The translations under genes and the position numbers were made by a program. From Spongospora subterranea (Eukaryota; Endomyxa; Phytomyxea; Plasmodiophorida; Plasmodiophoridae): 15,981 nt of DNA. The DNA is taken from the NCBI GenBank assembly GCA_900404475.1, contig OUQQ01000490.1, positions 1 through 15,981 of the forward strand, read 5' to 3'. Each line of letters opens with the position of its first letter. Positions within the stretch are counted from its first letter, which is position 1. The notes under the pieces were generated by a model. The model saw only the letters and a list, made by a program, of their open reading frames with translations. It was not told where the DNA came from and made no database searches. Positions 8,981-15,981 of this stretch are shown here, piece by piece.

Positions 8981-11115
8981 TTAAGGTTGCGGACGGTAAG
9001 GAATAGGTGACCGAGGAATGGAAATACCACCAGCCTTCAAACCAGACTGGAGCTCAAAGCTATACTGGTCTTGAGGAAACGGCAAAGACGGATAGATGTG
9101 AGTGAAAAATTGATGTGCGTCTTCTGATGCCCATGAAAAATTTTTCATCCCCGAACATACAATATTGCACCAATTATCAACAGTGACTGAGGAAAAACAC
9201 TTAATACAATGCAATACAACAATTGAGACGAGACGGACACGACTTCTCTCGATTGACTGCTTCGGAAAAAATGTCGACACATATATGTACACATTTCCCA
9301 CGTGACAACACTTGAAATAGGGTACAGTAGACCTTCTCATCAGGGACAACTTTCCTGGCAAGCATTTCGTCAAATATTTCAGCAGCTTTGTGTGCGTATT
9401 TAGGATGGTGTCCTATGCAGATGAAATTTTGGCAACGCAAACGGAAAACAATGTAGCTTCTGACGTAGGCTGGCGATTGCAGCATTGAAGATCGGTGCAT
9501 TTGGGGTAATGCGAGCTCTCCACATTGCCATTAGCAAATTTCGGCACTGATGAAACGAGCCGTTGTCAGACAGCCCATCCATAATCGCTGAAAATGCCGT
9601 CCTATCCGGGGTGATTCCAGACGCCATCATTTCGACACAACAAATCATTGCATCCAATACGTGCCCTGTTTGAATATAAATATGCACCTGTCGAAAATAA
9701 GATTGTTGTTTGGACTGTTAAAATACTAAAATACATACCATTGTGGTATATAGCTTCAAATCTGGAACTATACCATATGTGCACAGCGCCTCACGTAGCA
9801 GATCTCGGGCGACTTCAGGAAGATGATATCGATGACACGCAGAGCTCATTGATGTAATCTTTTCAGCAGTTTCACAACACATTCGATAGCTATTCAAAAG
9901 CGCCTGAATGGTTACTACATCTGGGCATAAGCCGTTACCTGACAGTGAATAAGAATTCAATAAAAGGATGTAACAAAATCAGAGTAGAAGCCGACGTTTG
10001 AGATCAGCGTAGAGTTCTTGAGCAGTAATGGACTGTCCTTGAGAAGCGAGTGCACCGATAACGGCATTGTAGGTGACGATTGTGGGTGATACTCCGGTTT
10101 GCCTCATCCGCTGGAACAATTCTAAGCATTGCTCAACCTGGCCTAGGCGTTTATGTGCATCGATTGCAATGGTAAATATGAATGCATTTGGCAACATCTC
10201 CGCCTAAAATAGATTAAGGAGGAATAAGCATTAACTGTTCATGATCACCTTATCCATAATCTGATTCATGAGATGAAGACATTTTTTGAGTTGATGAGAT
10301 CGAGCGTAGACGTTCATTAGCGTCCCATACACTACCATTTGCCCGCTACTTATGTCTGTATTTGAGTACTGATTAAACCTGATACCAATTAATACTGGAA
10401 AAAATTGAGCATGTAGAAGCTACCAGCTTTCTGCTGCATTTACATCCCCTTCCATTCCGGCGGCGTGGATCATGCTAGAATAGGTATAACTATCTGGCTT
10501 GAACCCTGTGAGAGTGAACGGTAAGTTTCCTTTCAAGTAGTAGATTGACGACAATCAGACCTATTTGCATCAATCTATTCAGAAAAGTTTGTGTTTTCAC
10601 CGACCCACATGTTTTCGCCATAACGTCGATTACTTGATTACAAGCTTTGACGTCCAAAGGCCAACCTGAGTGGAGCATGATTTCCAGAATCTGTAAGGAC
10701 ATGAAACCACAGATTTGTGCAAGCTCTCTAAGTGATGTACTTTGACTGCATTTTCTGAATTCTTCCTATCTCGCGACCATCGAATCATAAGCAACAGATC
10801 ATCTTTGTTAGGAGGATATCGAGCACATATGCTGTCAAACACCAGCAGCGCATCAGTGGCTCGACATTCCTGACTCCAGACAGCTGATCTAAGCAATGCC
10901 GTATATCCTTGATGCAGCAGTCGGTGGCGCTGTGGCAGCACCGACGCAGCGCATGCTTCTATGGTGAACCCGGACCCGAGCAGATCTTTCTCTATGTGGT
11001 TTAACTGCTGCCAATCGTTCTGCAGCGTTAGCAAGCGTGTTGACAGCGCCGACGAGTTGATCAAGCGGCAGCAGCTAGACCTATTTACTCGCAACAAAAA
11101 TGACCTGACGATCAT
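8981..11115 (-). CDS. Pentatricopeptide-repeat (PPR) protein, probably mitochondrial, 10 exons, 556 residues
   Basis: Exons: 11115-10741, 10690-10561, 10505-10424, 10378-10249, 10203-9996, 9938-9739, 9687-9465, 9412-9312, 9256-9241, 9186-8981. The phases agree and the sum is 1671 nt. PPR units of about 35 residues are clear: FKPDSYTYSSMIHAAG, MLPNAFIFTIAIDAHKRLG, VSPTIVTYNAVIGALASQG, LCPDVVTIQALLNSY, VPDLKLYTTMV, ITPDRTAFSAIMDGLSDNG, ITPNAPIFNAAIASLR and VVPDEKVYCTLFQ. PPR proteins are helical-repeat binders of organellar RNA acting in processing, stability or translation. The N-terminus (MIVRSFLLRVNRSSCCRL, rich in Arg, Ser and Leu and free of acids) reads like a mitochondrial presequence. 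The frame is open upstream to 11268 but has no earlier ATG, which supports the start at 11115. No DYW, SMR or other catalytic domain is seen. The target RNA cannot be told from the sequence. Confidence 0.87.
9241..9256 (-). other. 16-nt microexon of the PPR gene
   Basis: Between the introns 9257-9311 (55 bp) and 9187-9240 (54 bp) only 16 nt remain, coding SIERS plus one base. With both introns removed the frame joins CTLFQ to TVDNWCNIV. The alternative is one 125-bp intron from 9311 to 9187, which would be out of phase with the last exon. Confidence 0.65.
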
Positions 11116-11429
11116 GTAAATCGGATTCTGCTTCTCGCGCCAATCGTTACAACAGCTAGCGGTAACGCTAGGCGTAACCAGGTCTGGCCGGGCACAACGT
11201 ACAAACACTCCCGCGACCTCACCTGCCCTTATCCCGACGATATCATATGTACCACAGTGAAAAGCCACTCCACATATGTACAGCGAATGTCATTTTGGGG
11301 AAATGCAGCAACAGCTTGTTTGTACAGGTTAACTCCGGTCTGGTGTCAGCCGCGCATTGGGCTCATGGCCCGGGCCATGGCCATGAGCCCAATGATATGC
11401 CTGATCCCGCATTGTAGTCGTTTCCACCG
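11116..11429. promoter_or_regulatory. Divergent spacer upstream of the PPR gene and of the tentative plus-strand gene
   Basis: Some 314 bp lie between the PPR start (minus) and the ATG at 11430 (plus). The region is GC-richer than its surroundings near 11340-11400, and contains the inverted repeat described separately. A plus-strand frame with ATG at 11287 (MSFWGNAATACLYR, then a GTTAAC donor) could be an upstream exon, but I could not join it convincingly to anything. Confidence 0.4.
11355..11394. repeat. Perfect 16-bp inverted repeat with 8-nt loop
   Basis: The arm CATTGGGCTCATGGCC (11355-11370) is followed by an 8-nt loop and then its exact reverse complement GGCCATGAGCCCAATG (11379-11394). 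The bases outside do not pair. As RNA or cruciform DNA it would form a stable GC-rich stem. It lies about 240 bp upstream of the PPR start and 36 bp before the ATG at 11430. There is no T-run after it, and this is a eukaryotic locus, so it is not a bacterial terminator. Its role is unknown. Confidence 0.9.
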
Positions 11430-11918
11430 ATGTTTGTGGGCCAGCCTCTAGATGTGGTTTACATCGAACATATTCTGATTGTCAACGTTGTCCACATCGG
11501 TAATGACTTGAATATTCGAACGGCATGTGTGTTTGAATTTCAATACCTCTGTCAATTTTGACCCTATTGCCATTCCATTCTTCAAATTGAAAGTAGCTAT
11601 ACCCCAGTCTGTACGATTTAAACGTGAGCTTATTTTTTTGGATTCCGTTGAAGTCGTAGAACTACTTCATTGTTTCTGTGCAAAACTTGTAGTAGCGTAG
11701 TTTCATTCGACATCGCAACGATATTCTACGTCGGTTCGTCAGGCCATCATGACAGGGCCAGTGTCCTGCGTTGAATCATTTCAGTTGTTCACCCGCAACG
11801 ATAGTAATTTCCCTCTACAAAAAGGTGGATCTGATGTAGCACAGAATGTTCGTTGGGCACGATCGCTAAAGCAGTCGTTGGCATTTTATATTCCATACAA
11901 GGTGTACACCAAAAATAA
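11430..11918 (+). CDS. Tentative small spliced gene, product not recognised (112 residues)
   Basis: Exons 11430-11550, 11597-11688, 11743-11824 and 11875-11918 with GT-AG introns of 46, 54 and 50 bp give a 112-residue frame from ATG (MFVGQPLDVVYIEHILIVN) to TAA. Points in favour: intron sizes match the rest of the window, the phases close exactly, and the stop falls 20 bp before the end of the convergent SET gene, as expected for a real neighbour. Points against: I see no known domain, the exons are short enough to arise by chance, and the first intron is the least certain. Segments such as RELIFLDSVEVVELLHCF look like folded protein. A different first exon at 11287 is possible. I assign no function. 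Confidence 0.33.
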
Positions 11919-11938
11919 TGAAACCATTGTGATTGTAA

Positions 11939-13482
11939 CTAATCATCGTCGACAACTGTGTCCTTTAGGGTGTTCAGCATCGATATATATTCGCCGACTC
12001 CTGGCCATGAATTAAATCGTTCCAGAATAGCTTCCTCAGACATGCCATCATGTACAATCTCCAAAATTCCGCTAAACAGCGTCTCGAGTTCGTTCAAGCA
12101 AATCTTATCGCTTCTACGGGCTCGAATGGCATTAATTTGGTTGACTGATAGATCCGATTGTCTCGCCAGCAATGTATCATCTTCCTCCAACGTACTAGAA
12201 AATGCTTTCCTTGCGTTTTGTATCTATTTTGAATGCGTCAGATTTTGATTTCCTCGATCCGGACAATAATACCGCATAGATCATATCTTCCATGATTGCC
12301 GATTCCGCCGCGATCGACTCAGCCTTCTCTCCACCTCGTAAAGCGGCCATACATGCATGTGTCACCTCGTCTGACATTGACGCATGTAAGTCGCAAACCA
12401 TGTTTTTTGCTTCAAAATGTATGCGACAGCAGACATCTTGATCATTATTCTCGAGCGTGAACCCATACGAAAAAAGCAGAAGGCTAATTTCGACCAATCA
12501 GTCATTCGATTAGGGCAAACTGTACGTTGAAATACCTGTTCGACACATTCTGAAAGAGAGTAGTAATGCCCATTCCGGATTTCACAGGAAGAGTTGCTTT
12601 CAAAATAACACGATTACTGCTTGCATCATAGCGAACCTCACATCCTCCTTTCGGATCGTGCGTAGCCATATCAAAAAGAGGGATCCTAAAAAAGCGGTGG
12701 GTGATGAGCGGAAACAATGGACACAGTGGAACTTCATACAAAACGCTCTCCCATTTATCATCCACATGCATCCCGAATGCACGAAACGCCGCCAGACTCC
12801 AGAACACTTTATACTCATCGATCGTCAGATCGGGCAGATGCGGTGTAAGGTGGGCGAATTGCAAATTAAGTTTCGTTTGAAGATCGTTGAGCATATCAAC
12901 AACTACAGAGCCCTTGAGCAAATCTAGTTCATCGTCATTGTAAAATAGCGGAATGCTTGTCACTGTTTGCATCATGGCAATGTAGGGAGCCCAATCGGGA
13001 TTTTGCCTGTTGGCAGCTAGAAAAACAGCCAGAATACTGATGTCGTCAAAATGATCAGAGATGGACAGAAGTTTAGTGACGTTATTCTCCATTATCGCGT
13101 CGTGATTCACAACCATCGATATTGGAATACTTGACACCTCGTGGCCCACTGGCAGATCATGAATTGCAACGATCGAGGAGTCGAGATTGATCGCGACACC
13201 ATTATGAATGCCGCCGTGCTCTACGAACCATTGTAGAAATTGAGTCGGCCGATCAACTGATGATATGGGAAACATCCGAATATGGATTGCGAAAGCGAAG
13301 ATGAACGCAATGGCGCTGGAAAATAAAAAAGTGCTGGTTCCGAGCCGGGAGATTCCATGTGATAGACTCATATTCTTGTCAGTATGGCCATCAGGTCCGC
13401 CTGGAGCGCTTTTCAGAGCTGAAGACAGTTTGAGTGTGTCTTCAAATTGCCTGTTAGCATCGACGGAACCGACGTCCGCCAT
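11939..13482 (-). CDS. SET-domain protein lysine methyltransferase-like (SETD/Rubisco LSMT family), N-terminal membrane segment
   Basis: Exons 13482-12536, 12483-12265 and 12194-11939 (introns of 52 and 70 bp) give 473 residues. The order is that of SETD3/SETD4/SETD6/LSMT proteins: an N-SET start (FLQWFVEHGG near residue 82, then DLPVGHEVSSIPISMVV), an inserted helical iSET part (about 130-240), a C-SET part (IPLFDMATHD 268-276, LPVKSGMGI, NVSN, then LLLFSYGF 317-324), and a C-terminal Rubis-subs-bind-type domain (TLEEDDTLLA, INAIRARRSDK). The family transfers methyl groups from S-adenosylmethionine to lysine or histidine side chains. Two oddities stand out: residues about 49-68 form a strong hydrophobic segment (TFLFSSAIAFIFAFAIHI) typical of a signal anchor, and the usual Asn-His of the SAM-binding motif reads Thr-His (274-275). 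The YGF tyrosine is kept. The substrate is unknown, and the altered motif leaves activity uncertain. The ATG at 13482 opens the frame. Confidence 0.82.
12484..12535 (-). other. 52-bp intron within the C-SET motif of the SET gene
   Basis: The donor GTATTT at 12535 and the acceptor AATTAG ending at 12484 split a serine codon (AG|C), so that NVSN is followed by SLLLFSYGF, the SN..LL..YGF signature of the family. Unspliced, the frame ends at 12502. Confidence 0.85.
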
Positions 13483-14347
13483 GATAGGGAGGTTTTACAC
13501 TGGTATGGTTTTGAACCGTACCCTTTGAAATACGACAGACATACACGACCGACTGATCCTACTAGTTAAACCATTGTAATTGAGCTTGTAATGGGAATCA
13601 GGTTCAGAAATATTGACATGAACTGTCAAATTGGAGATAAATACATCACCGCAAAATATTGACCTACAAGACGGTCATTCTCGGTGCTGTGTTATCCATA
13701 AATTTCAACAATATGAATACGGTTTCATGAGAATAAATTCGCAACAGATTGGAGTTCTCTATTTCGTACAACCGTGCCCAATAATTGTTCTTTTCGAACA
13801 GGAAAAAATCAAATAAGAATGCGACTTGAATTTCTACATAAAATAGGTTCATTATCGAATAAACTGGATTCGACGCGGCCTCAAACGATTTCTAACGGTA
13901 TTTGAATCGCCGTCTATTCTCCATAGCGACCTGATATTGGCCCATTTATCCGAAATAGAAATGCCCTGCGCCAAAGATGTTCAGATCCTCGTCGTGTACC
14001 CTGATTTTCAAATGAGGTGCACCCCGATCACACCGAATTAATGTGCAGGCCACGCCGCAATCTCAACCTCTCAAATATGATATAAAACCCATTACACGTC
14101 GAAAAAATCCTGACGAACCACATTCTGTGGAAGTGGATATATACACTACACCATAATGTCCGCAGTCCGTGCGACACAAAAAGTTCAAGGTCGAGATAAT
14201 ATTGACCAGATCAGCATTTGTGAGATTGACATCGCGTCGCGATATCGGCTGGTTTACTTGGGGGCTTCTCCTATCTTAGGCTGAGGCGTGTTTGCCGGAC
14301 GCTAATCGGCCGTATCAATTTTGTCGGTGGTTTCATAGTGCCTCTAG
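13483..14347. promoter_or_regulatory. Divergent intergenic region between the SET and cyclin genes
   Basis: This is the longest gene-free stretch (865 bp), between two start codons that point away from each other. It must carry both promoters. An ATG-initiated 42-codon frame lies on plus at 14156-14284 (MSAVRATQKVQGR...); this length is expected by chance and I recognise nothing in it. A search by eye for tRNA A/B boxes and for snRNA signatures found none, and I saw no repeats. Confidence 0.4.
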
Positions 14348-15978
14348 ATGACCTCAGCCCAAACACCGCGCCTCAAATCTGATGGAAGATTACAGCTATA
14401 TCTGCAAAAGGATCTGGAGCAGAATCCCAGTCGGGCAGACGGAATATCTTTGACGGAAGAGACTCGCTTGCGTAGCACTGCCTGCTCCTTTATTGCCAGA
14501 GCTGGCAAAGATCTGCAATTGTAGGCAACTGTAGTTAGAATTTTGCATCAGTTATGGACGATTCGTTCGGCGACGCTATGTTTTAAAAAAAAATAATACC
14601 AGCATATATTGTTATATCTACTCAGTATATATTTCTTTCTGCTTGTATAGTAAACAACTGGCAATCGCAACCGCCTGCGTGTACTTTCACACATTCTTCG
14701 TCCGGTTTTCGTTCAAGTAATATGGACTGACACTCGAATGTCTTCATCTTGAATGCTCAATGCTCAAATTTTTAGATCATACGATCGGTTTGAAATTGCC
14801 GCAGTCTGCCTTTTCCTTGCTGGAAAGGTAGAAGAGCAAAGACGAAAAGTTAAAGACATAACTGGTATATTAACTTTTATCTTGGCTTCTGACTTCTAAT
14901 GATCGAGCATAGAGGTCTGTCTAATGGTTAGAAATGGAAAGAAAAAAATAGAGTCTACTGTAAGTTTCACCCCACTCCCTATGTGTTGGTTGATTTTCAA
15001 CTCAACGTTTGGTTCTTTATAAATTTCAATATAGGTTTTACAACCAATGTGCGAATCCATTCTAGATAAGGAGCTCCTGCTGTTATCTGTTATTGAGTTT
15101 AATTTCCACCCCGCTCATCCCTATCAATACTGCATGATGATCCTCAAGCGAATATTCCAGACCTCGGAATCGGGCTCTCCGTTTGCCAGTGAGGGGCATT
15201 CGTGCAATGTTGGTTTATCAAAGCTGATTCAGAAGGAGATTGCACAGTTCGCGTGGTTAATGATCAACGATAGGTCAACACTTGTCACTTTGATTGAATC
15301 AGTATTGATCCTTATTTAGTTTGAAAACGACATTGTGCCTGATGTATAGACCTGAGCCTATAGCTCTATCTTGTATCGATGCTGCGATCCGAATCATGAA
15401 CCTGGATAGAGCAGAAATGATCACATTTCCCACTGATTGGTTCGTGGAGCATGTTCCAAGCATGAACAGAGATCAGTGCTATCACATATGGTCTGTTTTA
15501 ATGCAGGTCGTTGAACTTGAATCCAGTATACACACTGGTATAATATTTGAATCTAAGTCTTAAGGTTTCTTCTCATCATTACACAGGCGATTCGGAAATT
15601 CTTTGGGGAAAATTCCGGAAAGTGGTTGCCAATTGCGAAGTGGCTGCAAAAGCTTCCAATTGGAGTAAAACGGTCACTGTGAACGGAGCTGATGCGGGTT
15701 CTTCTCTCGCGTTGAACCCAACGCAAGAGGTATCTGAAGATGCAAGGCGCGATAGTGGAGATACTGCAGTGCCCGTAGGAGAGGCGGTGGTGGTGGAGGA
15801 GTCCGGGCGTGATGGGCTCCGTGACCCTACTGCAGTTGCTGACGGTCCAGTCATCCAGACCAAACCTCCCTATTCACACGATATACCCCATGCTAAGGAA
15901 GACACTGACTATACCATCGACGGCTCAGCGCATATCATAGAGCCAGAGCCATATCGGAAGAGGATCCGCACTGAATAA
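14348..15978 (+). CDS. Cyclin, transcriptional type (cyclin K/T-like), 7 exons, 407 residues
   Basis: Exons: 14348-14520, 14651-14716, 14776-14864, 14913-14959, 15035-15273, 15320-15537, 15587-15978. The phases agree and the sum is 1224 nt. The first cyclin fold shows NPSRADGISLTEETRLR (26-42), the PSR..GI start typical of cyclins K, T and L, then ACSFIARAG, QLAIATACVYFHTFFVRFS and CLFLAGKVEE (91-100). The second fold shows LLLLSVIEFNFHPAHPYQY, QFAWLMINDSLKTTLCL and YRPEPIALSCIDAAIR, then a WF.EHV segment. Such cyclins pair with CDK9- or CDK12-type kinases, which phosphorylate the RNA polymerase II C-terminal domain. Whether this is K or T cannot be decided. The tail beyond about residue 280 is low-complexity and acidic, and ends in a basic patch (YRKRIRTE) that could act in nuclear import. 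The start at 14348 is the ATG in frame with PSR and gives a usual length to the first helix. Confidence 0.88.
14521..14650 (+). other. 130-bp first intron of the cyclin gene, the longest in the window
   Basis: The donor GTAGGC at 14521 and the acceptor TGTATAG ending at 14650 join phase 2 to phase 2 between GKDLQ and KQLAIATA. It is more than twice the usual size and contains a nine-A run at 14585-14593 and AT repeats. I could not fit an extra in-frame exon inside it. Confidence 0.7.
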
Positions 15979-15981
15979 ATA

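Noticed and set aside
11257..11451. Plus-strand frame containing MSFWGNAATACLYR
   Set aside because: The start recalled the FWG opening of nucleoplasmin-like proteins, but nothing downstream fits that fold. Part of the frame is made by the inverted repeat, and I found no in-phase join.
11749..12015. 88-codon plus-strand frame overlapping the end of the SET gene
   Set aside because: Reading it without the 50-bp intron at 11825-11874 makes it overlap the SET coding region by about 75 bp. The spliced reading stops cleanly at 11918.
13664..13852. Opposed plus and minus frames in the SET-cyclin spacer
   Set aside because: They are short, AT-rich, mutually antisense and without recognisable residues.
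13920..14060. Possible tRNA or small RNA (a string resembling a B box, GTTCAGATCC, near 13979)
   Set aside because: No acceptor-stem pairing, A box or anticodon arm could be fitted on either strand.
14156..14284. 42-codon ATG frame upstream of the cyclin gene
   Set aside because: An open frame of this length is expected by chance, and I see no conserved motif. It could be an upstream ORF if the cyclin transcript starts that far out.
15547..15586. Start of the last cyclin frame ahead of 15587 as a separate gene
   Set aside because: The stretch lies in the 49-bp intron 15538-15586; the spliced reading joins the cyclin fold to its tail in phase.

Overview
This window is nuclear DNA from a eukaryote with compact, intron-rich genes. 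I could build splice models for eight genes: seven with recognisable protein families and one tentative. All 49 introns in the models (46 without the tentative gene) are GT-AG, and most are 45-60 bp. Every model closes in frame. Two genes point to a cell with a motile cilium or flagellum: CFAP57, and a kinesin that resembles the KIF12/kinesin-16 group. Compact introns together with flagellar, DENN and PPR genes would suit a zoosporic (chytrid-like) fungus or another flagellated protist. I cannot fix the lineage from the sequence alone.

Layout from left to right: (1) 1-813, minus: 5' part of CFAP57, cut by the window edge. (2) 1337-2621, plus: leucine-rich-repeat protein of the AMN1/FBXL type with no visible F-box. 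(3) 2956-6082, plus: 15-exon gene for a 791-residue protein that carries a tripartite DENN domain (Rab GEF) followed by an ENTH-like domain and a C-terminal DPF motif. (4) 6136-8566, minus: 14-exon N-terminal-motor kinesin, 586 residues. (5) 8981-11115, minus: 10-exon pentatricopeptide-repeat protein, 556 residues, with a presumed mitochondrial presequence. (6) 11430-11918, plus: tentative 112-residue gene I do not recognise, preceded by a perfect 16-bp inverted repeat. (7) 11939-13482, minus: SET-domain lysine methyltransferase-like protein, 473 residues, with an N-terminal membrane segment and an altered NH motif. (8) 14348-15978, plus: 7-exon cyclin of the transcriptional (K/T) type, 407 residues.

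The genes do not form a pathway. They are the mixed neighbours expected on a eukaryotic chromosome: cilium, vesicle traffic, microtubule transport, organellar RNA, protein methylation and transcription control. Gene pairs alternate between divergent starts (shared upstream regions at 814-1336, 11116-11429 and 13483-14347) and very tight convergent ends (53 bp between the DENN/ENTH and kinesin stops, 20 bp between the tentative gene and the SET gene). No rRNA, tRNA, transposon or CRISPR-like structure was found.

The observation most worth following is the DENN-ENTH fusion: a predicted Rab activator covalently joined to a clathrin-adaptor-type membrane-binding module.
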